Source: JADLGL01 sp050184415
GTDB lineage: Bacteria > Pseudomonadota > Alphaproteobacteria > Rhizobiales > Kaistiaceae
Length of the DNA stretch: 64,000 nucleotides
Assembly: GCA_050184415.1 (NCBI GenBank)
Contig: JBFXAJ010000001.1
Coordinates: 62,001-126,000 of the forward strand
Reading direction: 5' to 3'
Part shown: piece after piece, positions 50,401 through 61,046 of the stretch
Layout: every line of letters begins with the position of its first letter
Position numbering within the stretch: the stretch's first letter is position 1
The notes under the pieces: generated by a model
Databases searched by the model: none
What the model was told of the DNA's origin: nothing
What the model saw: the letters and a program-made list of their open reading frames with translations, nothing else
Position numbers and translations under genes: made by a program

Positions 50401-51582
50401 ATGGTTCGGTTCGCGACGCGCGCCTGCGCGGCCATCGCATTGGCCGCAGCGGCGTTCACCGCCGCTTCGGCGCAGCCGCTCACGCCGGCGGCTGCCATCG
50501 AGCGGCTGTTCACGGAGCCTCTGGACCCGGCCTGGTTCACCCCGGCCTTCCTGGCCCAGGTCCCGCCCGACCAGATTCTCGGCCTCCTCGAGGACATGCA
50601 GGCCCAGTTCGGGGCGTTCACCGAGGTGGAGGGCGAGAGCGGCGATCTCGTGGTCCGGCTCGAAGAGGTCGAGATGGATGCGGAGGTCGTGCTCGACGGC
50701 GAGGGCCGGTTCGCGGGCCTTCTCTTCGGCGTGCCCGTTCCGATTGGCGGCACCGTCGAGGATTTCGTCGCCGACGTCGCGGCGCTGCCGGGCGCGACGT
50801 CGGTCATCGTCCTCACCAATGGCGAGCTTGCGGCCGGGCACGAGCCGGAGCGGGTACTTGCGGTCGGCTCGGCGTTCAAGCTCGTGCTCCTCGCGGCGCT
50901 CGACGATGCGGTCGCGGCCGGGCGGATCGCCTTCGACGACATCATCCTCCTCGACCCGGCGCTTCGCTCGATCGGCGGCGGGACGCTCGAGGACTGGCCG
51001 GACAACACGCCGCTCACGGTGGCGACGGTCGCGAATCTCATGATCTCGGTGAGCGACAACACCGCCACCGACCTTCTCCTCCATCTCCTCGGGCGCGACG
51101 CCGCGGAGGCGATCAGCGAGCGCAACACGCCGTTCCTCGCGACCGCGGAGCTGTTCAAGCTGAAGGCGGCCGGCAACGAGGCCTTGCGCACGGCGTGGCT
51201 CGACGGGGACGAGGCCGCGCGCCATCGCGTGCTGGACGAGCTCGCCGCGCAGCCGCTGCCGGACATCGAGGCCTATCCGATCGAGCCGATGGTCGAGCCG
51301 GAGTGGTATTTCAACGGCTTCGAGATCTGCGCGTTGCTCGACCGCACGGCGCACATGGAGGCGTTCGACATCAATCCGGGCATCGCGCGAGAAGAGGACT
51401 GGGCGCGGATCGCCTTCAAGGGCGGCTCGGAGCCGGGCGTGCTGAACCTGTCGACCCTCGTCACCGCCGCGGACGGGACGACGCACTGCGTGGCCGTGAC
51501 CTGGAACAGCGACGAGGTCGTGGATGAGGAGGCGCTGATCGTGCCCTATGCCGGGATCCTCCGCGCGCTCGCCAACCCGTAG
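50401..51582 (+). CDS. Class A beta-lactamase-like serine hydrolase
   Basis: 393 residues. Signal peptide to about residue 24 (ending ASAQ) and a small N-terminal domain (about 30-125) resembling the Cpn/DUF-type modules placed before such hydrolases. The catalytic domain has the SxxK motif as GSAFK, the SDN motif in SVSDNTATDLL, and the KTG position as KGG in AFKGGSEPG. The change T to G in KTG and the long insert around WYFNGFEICAL suggest that it is not a true beta-lactamase. Ribosome site ggaggag. 44 nt after carA. Confidence 0.85.
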   Translation: MVRFATRACAAIALAAAAFTAASAQPLTPAAAIERLFTEPLDPAWFTPAFLAQVPPDQILGLLEDMQAQFGAFTEVEGESGDLVVRLEEVEMDAEVVLDGEGRFAGLLFGVPVPIGGTVEDFVADVAALPGATSVIVLTNGELAAGHEPERVLAVGSAFKLVLLAALDDAVAAGRIAFDDIILLDPALRSIGGGTLEDWPDNTPLTVATVANLMISVSDNTATDLLLHLLGRDAAEAISERNTPFLATAELFKLKAAGNEALRTAWLDGDEAARHRVLDELAAQPLPDIEAYPIEPMVEPEWYFNGFEICALLDRTAHMEAFDINPGIAREEDWARIAFKGGSEPGVLNLSTLVTAADGTTHCVAVTWNSDEVVDEEALIVPYAGILRALANP

Positions 51583-51589
51583 CCGCGGC

Positions 51590-52444
51590 GTGCGTGCGGT
51601 TGCCCTGGAGGGCGCCACGATCGTCCTGACCGGCGCGAGCAGCGGGATCGGGCGGGCGACGGCGCGTCTCCTGGCGCCGCTCGCGGGGCATCTGATCCTG
51701 CACGGGCTGGAGCCAGCCAAGGATGTCGATGATCTCCTTGCGGAGATCCGCAGCGCCCGGAGGCCGGGATCGGAGGTCGACTATCTTCGCGCCGATTTCG
51801 GCAGCCTCGCCGACGTCGCGCGCCTGGCGCAGGACATCCGCGCCGCGACCCCACGGATCGACGTCCTCGTCAACAACGCGGCCCGGCCGGGCCCGACGCG
51901 ACGGACGGTCACCGGGGACGGGAATGAGGCCACGCTGCAGACCAACTACCTTGCGCCGGTGCTCCTGACCGAGAGCCTCCTCGACATCATCGGCGGCGAC
52001 GTGCGCGGCCGCATCGTCAACGTCGCATCCGCGACCCATCTCTCGGCAAGGCTTTTCCTCGATGACCTCGACCTTGCGCGGCACGGCTACTCCGACGCCA
52101 CCGCCTACGCGCACTCGAAGCTCGCGCTGGTGACGTGGTCGTGCTGGCTCGCGGCGCATCGGCCGCGGCCGTCCCTCGATGTGGTCAGCATGCATCCCGG
52201 CATCATCGCGACGACCCTCCTCCACGCGATGTTCTCGATCGGCGGCGACAGGCCGGAGCATGCGGCGCGGAATGTGCTCGCCGTGGCGGGGCAGCACGGG
52301 GACAACGGTGCGTATTACGACGAGCGCGAGCGGGCGGAGCCGAACGCGGAGGCGCTTGATCCGGCAATGCAGGATCGTCTTCGCGACCTGACGATGACCC
52401 GCCTTGCGGCATGGCTGCCGGGCAAGCGGGTCGCCGGCCGATAG
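51590..52444 (+). CDS. Short-chain dehydrogenase/reductase (SDR)
   Basis: 284 residues from GTG at 51590, 7 nt after the hydrolase stop. The Rossmann motif TGASSGIG is at about 14-21, NNAARPG follows near residue 100, the catalytic Ser lies in NVASATHLS and YAHSK carries Tyr and Lys. The pattern with NYLAPVLLTESLLD and VVSMHPGIIATTLLH fits retinol dehydrogenase-like/WWOX-type SDRs, NAD(P)-dependent. Substrate unknown. A start inside the previous gene (51548) is rejected, as it would add unrelated residues. Confidence 0.9.
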   Translation: MRAVALEGATIVLTGASSGIGRATARLLAPLAGHLILHGLEPAKDVDDLLAEIRSARRPGSEVDYLRADFGSLADVARLAQDIRAATPRIDVLVNNAARPGPTRRTVTGDGNEATLQTNYLAPVLLTESLLDIIGGDVRGRIVNVASATHLSARLFLDDLDLARHGYSDATAYAHSKLALVTWSCWLAAHRPRPSLDVVSMHPGIIATTLLHAMFSIGGDRPEHAARNVLAVAGQHGDNGAYYDERERAEPNAEALDPAMQDRLRDLTMTRLAAWLPGKRVAGR

Positions 52445-52445
52445 T

Positions 52446-52672
52446 GGGAGCTGTTGCGTGGTTCGGCTCTCATCGAACACGGCCCATCAGTCCACTCCTC
52501 CCCGGGCCTGACCCGGGGTCCATTGGCACCTCAGCCAATCCGAAGTCTCGAGAATCCGGGCGATTTCCGCGGTGGAGGAACGGCCATTGGGCCCCGGGGC
52601 AAGCCCGGGGAGGAGGTTGTTGATAGGTCTAGCCGCATCTGGTTCGCCGCCGCACCGCAACCCAGTGCACCT
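52446..52672. repeat. 220 bp dispersed repeat, copy B
   Basis: Aligns along its length with 1081-1300. Facing arms lie at 52495-52522 (ctcctccccgggcctgacc...) and 52588-52615 (...ggcaagcccggggagg). It starts 2 nt after the SDR stop. The rest of the 52445-52854 gap (52673-52854) contains no gene; the open frames there are out-of-frame extensions of the next gene. Confidence 0.7.
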
Positions 52673-52854
52673 TTGCCTTCGCGTGACCTGACAGCAAGGG
52701 GGTCAAGCCCGGTTGTGACGGAGTTTGGGTTGGGGCCAGCCACGCAATGCTCCCAGAAATGAAGGCCGGGGTACCAGACGGGCAACCGCAACGCGTTTGA
52801 CAAAACGGGGGCCGCGGACGACGCTTCCGGTTCCTCGTTCATGGGGGCTCGATC

Positions 52855-55347
52855 GTGGTGAAACGCGCGGCCTTGCTCCTTCTGGCGATCCTGGCCGCGG
52901 CCCCGGCCGTCGGTCAGGAGAATCCCGTCGCGCGGTGCGACGCCCTGGCAGGCGAAGCCGTCCCCCTCGATGTGGTCGAGGCACAGCCGGCGATGGATGC
53001 CTGCGCGGCGGCCGTCGCCGCCCAGCCGGCCAACCCGCAGCTCATCCACCAATATGCCCGCGCCCTCGAAGCCGCGGGACGGCTCGACGATGCGCGGCGG
53101 CTCTATCAATGGGCGGCGGACGACGCGTTCGCGCCGGCGGTGGCGGCACTCCGGCGGCTCGACGGCATCGGCGCCGGCGGGCCGGACTGGGCGGCCGGGG
53201 AACGCGAGCGCCTTGCCGACGGCTTGGCGGCGCTCTCGGGCGCACTGCGCCGCTACCTCAACGGCCTGCCGCCGGATCCGTCCGACCCGCTGACCATCCT
53301 CGCGGAGGTCGGTGGAGACACGGATGCGCTGGTCGCGTGGGTGAGGGAGAACACCCGGCTCGTACCCTATCTCGGCAACCTGCGCGGTCCGCGCGGGGTC
53401 CTGTCCGACCGCGCCGGCAACAGCCTCGACCGCGCGCTGCTTCTCGCCGAGCTGCTGGCCGATGCCGGGGAGGAGGTGCGGCTGGCGCGGACGACGCTCG
53501 ACCCGGCTGCCGCGGAGGCGCTTCTTGCCACGACGGAACGGCCGGCGGCGGTGCCGTCGCTGGCGACGCCGTCGCGCGAGGAGCTGCTGGCGCTGTTCGC
53601 CGACCCGCGGATGCCGGAGGCCGAGGTCGAGGCGGCGGTGGACCAGATGCTGGCGGCGCGCACCCGGATCGAAACCACGGTGCCCGAGCAGACCGGGACG
53701 CTGGTCCCGATCCTCGTCGCCGCGGTCGGCGGTGCCATCGATGGCGCCGCGGCCGAGGTCCGCGCCGCGGCGCTCGGCGCTCTCGCCGATCATTTCTGGG
53801 TCCAGTTGCGCCGCGGCGGGAGGTGGATCGATCTCGACCCGGACGCATCCATCGTCGGGCCGCAGGTCGCGGCCGAAACGCTCGCGCCCGATGCGCTGCC
53901 CGATGAGCTCCGTCATCAGGTAACGGTGCGCCTCGTCCTCGAGCTCCAGGACGCCGCCGGGCGGCGCGAGGAACAGCTGCTCGACTACGGCTGGTTCACG
54001 GCGGACCGCCCGGCAGAGGCGCTGGTCCTGAGCCACGCCTTCAGCGGCCTCGAGGCGATCGACCAGCTCCTCGGCGCGGCCGATGTCGGCGATCGCGTGC
54101 TCGGTCTCCTCGATGCCGAGACGGCGTGGACGCCGATGCTGCGCACCGCCGACACGCTGGTCGCGGACCGGCTGTTCACCGCCGATGGCATGGTCCGCGA
54201 GGCCAATCTTGCGGTGTTCGCCGGAACGGGCGCCGCGATCGGCGGGCTGTTCGCCGATGTCGGCGACCTCCTCGGTGGCGGGGAGCCCGTTGCGGCCGAA
54301 CCGGCGATCCCGACCGCGGAATGGATCGAGATCGAGATTCGCGCGCCGGGTGCGGAGCCGCGGACCGAGCGGCGCGCGATCTTCGATCTGGTCGGGCCTG
54401 CGGCCCGTGCCGCGGGAACGATGGTCGAGATCGGACCCGATCAGCTCCGCCAGCGTGCGCTTCGCCTTGCGGGGCCGACCGACATCTTCGTCTTCGCGGC
54501 AGGAGCGTCCGACGTCGAACTGGAGCGGGCGTCGGTCAGTGCCGTGGCTACCTTGGCGGACAATGTCCGCAGCGTTGCGGCGACGGAGGCCTTTCCTCCG
54601 GTCGACGAGGTCCCCTATCAGCCGCGGATTCCGCTTGCGCTGCTGCAGTACGCGAACGAGCGGCTTGCCCACGGCGGCGGGGCGCCGATCAGCGCGGCGA
54701 ACGTTGTCCTGATGCACGAGCGGTTCGACTGGGACGGCGCCGCCGCGACCCGGCGGCTCGAGTTCGACATCGTCTTCAACGACGTCGCCGGCGATCCGGA
54801 GGCCGGCCTTGCGCAGGGCGTTGCCGACACGGTGCTGGAGGACGCGCTTGCCGGAGACGAGAGCGGCGCCAATGCGGCGGCGATCCATCTCGCAGACATC
54901 GCGGCAGGGCTGGAATGGCGGCTGGTCACTGCCGCCGACATTGGCGGGGAAGGGGACTTCGTTGCCCGGCTCCGGGCGGACGTCGACGCCGGCTTCCTCG
55001 TCGTCGCGCCGCCCGACTTCTCCGATCCGGCGCGGCTGGCTTGGTGGCGGATCGATCCGCGGACCGGAAACGCGCTCGGGCTGATGCCGTCGGGCGGCGG
55101 AGCGACGTTTGCGGAAGCCGCGTTCCTGTTCGCCGAAGGCGCCGCGACGGCGGGATGTTTTGTCGGCATCGCGATGGCGATGTCTCGGATGCTCGGGGTT
55201 CAGGCCAGCATGCGCAAGGCCGTCGGCCTCTGCCTCCTGGCCGGCGGCGTCGGCGCGCTCGGGCTGGGCATCGGTGCCGGCGTCGGCGGCATGGGCGTCA
55301 TCTTCCTTCTTTCGATGGCGGGGGCGGAGGCGGCGACGGCGCCGTAG
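52855..55347 (+). CDS. Large secreted protein with a degenerate transglutaminase-like domain
   Basis: 830 residues, unrecognised as a whole. A signal peptide (VKRAALLLLAILAAAPAVGQ) leads to a short helical TPR-like segment, HQYARALEAAGRLDDARRLYQWA (about 62-85). A transglutaminase-like core follows: GNSLDRALLLAELLADAGEEVRL near 187-210, where active members have Cys in place of this Ser, then DHFWVQLRRGGRWIDLDPD (about 310-330) with the His and Asp of the triad. Residues about 765-825 form two or three membrane helices rich in Gly and Ala. GTG start at 52855 (a second GTG follows). It precedes the VWA/PPC protein gene by 4 nt, so the two act together; function unknown. Confidence 0.8.
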   Translation: MVKRAALLLLAILAAAPAVGQENPVARCDALAGEAVPLDVVEAQPAMDACAAAVAAQPANPQLIHQYARALEAAGRLDDARRLYQWAADDAFAPAVAALRRLDGIGAGGPDWAAGERERLADGLAALSGALRRYLNGLPPDPSDPLTILAEVGGDTDALVAWVRENTRLVPYLGNLRGPRGVLSDRAGNSLDRALLLAELLADAGEEVRLARTTLDPAAAEALLATTERPAAVPSLATPSREELLALFADPRMPEAEVEAAVDQMLAARTRIETTVPEQTGTLVPILVAAVGGAIDGAAAEVRAAALGALADHFWVQLRRGGRWIDLDPDASIVGPQVAAETLAPDALPDELRHQVTVRLVLELQDAAGRREEQLLDYGWFTADRPAEALVLSHAFSGLEAIDQLLGAADVGDRVLGLLDAETAWTPMLRTADTLVADRLFTADGMVREANLAVFAGTGAAIGGLFADVGDLLGGGEPVAAEPAIPTAEWIEIEIRAPGAEPRTERRAIFDLVGPAARAAGTMVEIGPDQLRQRALRLAGPTDIFVFAAGASDVELERASVSAVATLADNVRSVAATEAFPPVDEVPYQPRIPLALLQYANERLAHGGGAPISAANVVLMHERFDWDGAAATRRLEFDIVFNDVAGDPEAGLAQGVADTVLEDALAGDESGANAAAIHLADIAAGLEWRLVTAADIGGEGDFVARLRADVDAGFLVVAPPDFSDPARLAWWRIDPRTGNALGLMPSGGGATFAEAAFLFAEGAATAGCFVGIAMAMSRMLGVQASMRKAVGLCLLAGGVGALGLGIGAGVGGMGVIFLLSMAGAEAATAP

Positions 55348-55351
55348 GAAA

Positions 55352-58300
55352 ATGCGACGGCTCAACCCTGGGCGTCTCGTCCGGGTCGCGATCGCCGCGG
55401 CGGGGCTGGCGCTCGTCCCCTCGGTCGCCTCGGCGCAATGCGTCCAGCAGACGGGGCTCGAGATCACGGTCGACCCGGCGGGCGCGGCCGGGGGCTGGTG
55501 CGTCGCGGGTGCGCTGACCGCCGGCGACGAGCACAATGTCCACGCGACCGTCGACTCGCCGGGCCTGTGGCAGGTCGCGCTCGAGGCATTGCCGGGGCAG
55601 ATCGGCGTCGTGGTCCTTGCCGCCGACGATACCGGCCTGTGGGAGGGGCTCCTCGCCGGCGACGGCCTTGCGATCTCGCCGCCGCTGCTGCTGGCCGCCG
55701 GCGACTACCGCATCGCGCTCGCGACCGCGGAAGGGATGATGATCTACCGCGTGCGGCTCACGCCGGCCGAGGCTCTGCCGGCGGCAATGCCGGCCGCGGT
55801 GGCCGACGATTTCGCGGGCATGCTCGGAGCGACGGGCGCGGAGGTCGCGATCCCGTGGACGGTGCGGCCCGTGGAGGAGGGCGGCCTCTGGACGGTGTCG
55901 GCGCAGACGCTGGTCGGCGGCTATCTCAACGTCACGCTACGGGATGCCGCCGGGACGACCGTGACCTGGTCCAACCTCGCGAACGAGGCCGGCGTCCTCG
56001 TGCTGCCCGACATCGCGCTCCCGCCTGGCGACTACGAGCTCCTCGTCTCCGGGCCGCCGGAGGGGGCGCCGATCCTCCTTGCCGCGGCGATGGATGTCCG
56101 TCCGCCAGGCTTTGCGGCAGAGCCTGACGAACTGCCCGAGATCGCGCATCCGCTGATGGTGGGGTCGCCCGCAACCGGGCGGCTCGCGACCGGTGGCGCC
56201 GGCAACGACAACGACTTCTTCGTGGTCGAGATTGCGGAGGGGACGCCGTCGCGGCTCTACGATTTCACCGCGACCGCTCCTTCCGACGCCGAGCTGCGGC
56301 TCGCGCTGACCGACGACCAGCGCACGGTGCTGTTCGAGCGGAGCGGCAACCGGCAGGTCGACCTTCGCGGCCTCGCGCTTGGCCCGGGCCGCCATTTCTT
56401 CCGCGTGACCGGGTCGCTCCCGTCGGACGTGACCTACACCTTCCTCGTCGAGGAGGCGGGCGAGGCCGTCGCGGGCGCCGAGATCGAGCCCAACGACATC
56501 GCGGAACGCGCGACGCTGCTGCCCGCGTCGGGGCCGGTCGCGGGCACATTCGCCGGGACCGATCGCGATTACCTCCTCCTCGGCGTTGCGGGCGAGATGC
56601 AGCTCTGGGATATCGAGGCGACCGGTACCGGCCTCGCGTCCATCACGCTCTATGACGGCGCCGACCAGGTCATCGCGACGACGAACGTCAATCCGAGGGG
56701 CCGGGTCGCGCGGCTGTCGCGCATCCTGCTGCCGCCCGGGCGCAACATAGTCCGTGTCGACGGCACGGATGGAAGCTGGCTGCTGCGCGCGACGCCGCGC
56801 GGGCCGCCTGTTCCAGGCGAAGAGATCGAACCGAATGACGAGCAATCGCGTGCGCTCGCGCTCCGGCTCGGATCGGCGCAGACCGGCTGGCTCGACCGGC
56901 CCAATGACGGCGACATGTACGCCTTCAACCTCGCCGCGCCCCACCATGTCCGGCTCACGCTCGAAGGGCCGGCCGACTTCCCGTTGCGCGCGGAGATCGC
57001 CTGGGGCGACGCGACGAACCGCATCGCGGCGGTGAACTCGTACGGCGCGCTTGGCGAGCCGCAGCGCGTGGTGTGGGACGGCCTGCTGCCGCCCGGCGAT
57101 TTCATCCTCGAGGTCTGGGCCTATGACGGCGTTGCGCGAGAGCCCTATGCGCTGACGCTGGAGCCGTTGCCGTTCCACGATCGGCCGGCCGATTTCGAGC
57201 CCAACAATGTCGCGTGGCAGGCGTCGCCGCTGCGGGCCGGGCAGGTCGCGGAGGCGTTCTCGAAGGCGACCTCGACTGGTTCGCGCTCGATCCCGCGCTC
57301 GGCCCCGGCGCCTTGGAGATCCGCGCCGAGGCGCTGACCGACTGGATCCGCGTGTTCGTGGGGCGGGGCGATCCGGCCGCGCCGGAGACGGTTGCGGAGA
57401 CCTACCTCTCCGCGGCCGGCGAGGCGCTGACCGTGGAGCTCGAGGCGGGCGCCGACATCTTCGTGCGGGTCGATGGCACGGCCGGACCTTACGCCGTCGC
57501 GGTTGGGCCCGTGGCGTCGCCCCAATCCGCGCCGGTGACGGCGACGCTTGCCTTGGACACGGCGGCGGTCGCCGCGTTCGAGGCCGTGGCGCAGCGCTTC
57601 ACCGGCACGGTCACGATCCGGAGCCACGGCAACGAGCCGCTCACGCTCCATCCGGCGGCGTGGATCGGCGACGAGCGGTGGCGCCTGGTCGATCTGCCGG
57701 CGGAGATCGTCGTCCCGCCGGGTGGCCAGGCCGACATTCCGGTCGCGGTCGAGATCCCCGCCGATGCCCGCGACGCGGAAGCGATCGGCATCGAGATCGC
57801 CCTGGCCGAACCGGGCGGCGTCCCCGCGATAGCGACGGCATCGGTCGCCGTCGTGGTCGGCGCTCCGCCGGTCGGGCCGCATGCTTATCAGCCATTGCCG
57901 GCGGGGATGATCGGCGGGCTGAACGTCGCCTGGTCGGCCCTTGGCGGCGCCATCGACGACCCCGCCCAGGCCGGGCTGATCGACGATGTCGTCGACGTCG
58001 CCGGCGTCACGCTCGACGCCGAAGCCGTCGTCCGGATCGCCGGCGGCTTGCCGGTCCCGGTGGTCGCTGTCGTCCTGGAGCTGCCGCCGGGCGGCGTGCC
58101 ATCCGACCGGCTCGCCGGCTTCGCGGTCGAGTTGTCCGTCGACGGGACCGGCTTCGAGCGGGTCCTCGAAGGGCGCCTCTCGCCCGGCGCCGGCGAGCAG
58201 GCGTTCGTCTTTGACGCGCCGCATGAGGCGGTTGCGGTGCGGCTCGTGCCGCTGTCGGTGCAGAGCGGCGCGCCGGATCGATCGCCCGTCCTTGCCGAGT

Positions 58301-60549
58301 TCCGGGTGATCGCCGCTCCGGACTTCGTGCTCGATTCCGCCGGCTTCGACATCGCCTTGCCGGCGCTGGGGGGCCACATCGTGCGGCAGGTCAACGTGCC
58401 CGGCCTGATCCTCACCGGCGAGGCGGCGATGTGGCCCTCGACCTCTGCCGTCATGGTGCCGGCCGATCGGCCCGGCCCTCCGGGATGGGTGTTCGGATTC
58501 CTTAACGGCCGGGCCGCGAACGTCGCCGCCATCGTCTGGCACCCGCGGACCGATGTGGCGGCGGACGGGCAGATCCAGGCGGTGGAGGTGCTGGCCAGCC
58601 TCACCGGTCCGCTGGGGCCGTTCGAGCCGATCGGTGTCTTTGCCGTCGATCCGGCAACACCGCGGACGCTTGCGCTCGAGGCCCCGATCTGGGCGCGGGC
58701 CATCCTGTTCCGCGCGGTCGAGCCGGCGACCGGACGGGTCTACCTGCCGGACCGGATCGAGATCCGCGAGGCGCCGGGACCGTCGATCCTCGGCGCCTGG
58801 GGCGATCTTGCGCGTGACGGGCCATACGAGGCCCAGCTTGCGCCGGTGCCGATGGCGGTTGCTGATCTGCCGCCCGTCAGCACCGACCGCGCCGCCCCGA
58901 CGGCGCTGCCGCTCGAAACGCTGGCCGAGGGGCAGGTCCGCCGCGGCGAGGTCGAGCACTGGTACGCGATCGACCTGCCGGACGGGACGCTCGGCCTTCG
59001 CGCCGACTTCATGGCGGCGCTGACGCCCGAAGTCGCGCTCACGCTGTTCGGCGTGGACGGCCGCGAGATCGAGCTTCCGCCCAATCCGGAGCGGCCCGGC
59101 GTCATGACCGCCGGGGCGACACCCGGCCGCTGGCTCCTGCGCGTCGTGCAGCCGGCTGCGTCGGTGGTGGTCGCCTGGGACACCAGCTTCAGCGTCGCCG
59201 GCTTCTATCCGCAGATCGCCCGCATGGTCCGCCAGCTCGGCAACGACCTCGATCCGACGCGCGAGGCGATCAACCTGCTTCCGTTCAGGGGCGACGAGAG
59301 CCGCTTCCTGATGGACGAATGGTCGGGCGACCCCGGCGCGATCTACGCCGCGCTGCACGCCTATCCGCTCCGCGACTCGTCGAGCGACGCCGAGACGGCG
59401 CTCCTCTTCGCGGCCCAGCAGCTCGCGGGCCGGGTCGGCACGCGGGCGGTCGTCATCGCGACCGACGCTTCCTATTCCGGCGTCTACAAGAACGAGGCGC
59501 TCTGGCAGGCGCTCGCACAGGGCGGAGTGAAGGTATTCGCCCTCCATTTGCCGGTGGACTACGACCCCGTGCGGGTCCGGGCGCAGACCAACCTCATGGC
59601 CGACTGGGCCGGTGCCGCCGGCGGCCAAGTCTCCCGCTTCGCGTCGCAGGGCGACAGCGAAGCGGCGTTCCGGCGCGTCGCCGCCTGGCTCGCGCGGCCT
59701 GCCGCCTATGCCTTCGCGCTGACGGCCGACACCACGCCGCCCGAGCCGGGGACGCTGATCGTGGAGCTGGCGGCCGCCGGCCCCGATGGCGCGCCAGCGC
59801 CGGACGCAGCGGCGGCGCCGGTCGCGATGGCGATCATCCTCGACGCGTCGGGGAGCATGCTCCAGCGCCTCGGCGACCGGCGGCGGATCGACATCGCGAA
59901 GGACGTTCTCAGCACGCTCGGTGCCGAAATCCTGCCCGACGGCCTTCCCGTCGCGCTCCGCGTGTTTGGTCACGACCGGCCGGAATCCTGCGAGCAGGAG
60001 CTGTTCCTGCCGCTGGCTCCGCTCGACCGGGCGGCCTTCGCCGCGGCGGTGGAGCGGGTGCAATCGGTCAACCTGGCGCGGACGCCGATCGCGGCCAGCC
60101 TCCGCGCCGCGGCCGGCGACCTTGCGGATGCGGCCGGCTCCCGGATCATCGTCCTCATCACCGATGGCGAGGAAACCTGCGGTGGCGACCCGCTCGCCGA
60201 GATCGCCGCCCTTCGTGCCGAAGGGGTCGAGGTCCGGCTCAACATCGTCGGCTTCGCCATCGGCGATCCCGCGACCCGCGCCCTGTTCGAGACCTGGGCC
60301 GAGGCCGGCGCCGGCGCCTATTTCGACGCCGGCGACCAGGCCGCCCTCGGCGCCGCGATCGAGCAGGCGACCGCTCTGCCCTTCGTCGTTCTCGATGCTG
60401 CGGGCGTCGAGATGGCGGCGGGCGTCGTGGGCGGCGATCCGGTGCCGCTGCCTCCCGGCAGCTACCGCCTCCGCGTCGGCGACGGCCCGGAGCAGGTGGT
60501 CGTCATCCGCGAGGGCGAGGAGCAGAGGACCGTCGCGGGCGTTCCGTGA
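55352..60549 (+). pseudogene. Giant secreted PPC/VWA domain protein, one frameshift
   Basis: About 1730 residues if joined. Signal peptide (LVRVAIAAAGLALVPSVASAQ) then repeated beta-rich PPC-like domains with EPND/EPNN motifs near residues 378 (AEIEPNDIAERA), 491 (EEIEPNDEQSRA) and 614 (FEPNNVAWQA). A von Willebrand-like domain with a weak metal site lies near 1360, and a full VWA domain from about 1490 has MIDAS residues ILDASGSM, ARTPIAASL and LITDGEETCGG. At about 57262 the frame breaks: QVAE-GVLEGDLDWFALDP needs gagggcgtt but the text has gaggcgtt, so one G is missing. Downstream the frame runs unbroken for 1,090 codons. The break could be an assembly error. Surface adhesion or complex assembly is inference. 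Confidence 0.8.
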
Positions 60550-60766
60550 TCCACGACTACTGCGTGGCGCTCGGTCGCGTGCGCCTTCGCCAATGTGAAC
60601 GCCGACCGGCCTTGCCGCGCTGGGCGACGGGACGATCGCGGTGAGCCAGGAATTCCTCGGCATCGTCGCCGACGTCGCGGCGGCGACCACGATCGCCGCG
60701 TCGCGGCCTCCGGGCTAGCCCTTCGCAGGCCATCGCGCCGGCGGCGATGCCGTCGGCGCGATCGCG

Positions 60767-61045
60767 TCACTCGATGATCTGCGTCGCCGTGACGATCAGG
60801 TCCTGCGGGATGACGATGCCGAGAGCCGCCGCGGTGTGGAGGTTGATGGCGAGCTCGAACCGCGTGTCCTGGACGATCGGCATGCCGGCCGGGTCCTCGC
60901 CGCCAACGACGCGCACCACATACATCCCGGCCTGACGATAGGCGTCGATGAGCCGGGCGCTGTAGCTGATGAGGCCGCCCAGATGCACGTACTCGGCCTG
61001 GGTATAGACCGTGGGGACGGCGGCCGAAGCGTTCCTGTGCCGCTG
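60767..61045 (-). pseudogene. Truncated copy of an ABC substrate-binding protein gene
   Basis: Only the C-terminal ~93 codons remain: VPTVYTQAEYVHLGGLISYS and then RLIDAYRQAGMYVVRVVGGE to FELAINLHTAAALGIVIPQDL. This aligns residue by residue with the end of the intact neighbour (IPAFYTQREYVLAGGLISYG; NLDAARALGLDIAPEV). It follows the intact gene's stop directly in the same direction, so it is the rest of a tandem duplication with the N-terminal two-thirds deleted. No start codon sits at the head of the remnant except GTG inside it. 60550-60766 holds no gene I can support. Confidence 0.7.
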
Positions 61046-61046
61046 A

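Noticed and set aside
52531..55536. 1001-codon open frame on the minus strand
   Set aside because: Antisense shadow of the transglutaminase-like gene; Arg/Gly/Asp-rich with no domain, and its start lies in the next gene.
57145..60690. 1181-codon open frame on the minus strand
   Set aside because: It is the antisense shadow of the PPC/VWA gene: residues are almost only Arg, Gly, Asp, Ala and Pro, with no family motif, as expected from high-GC third-position bias.
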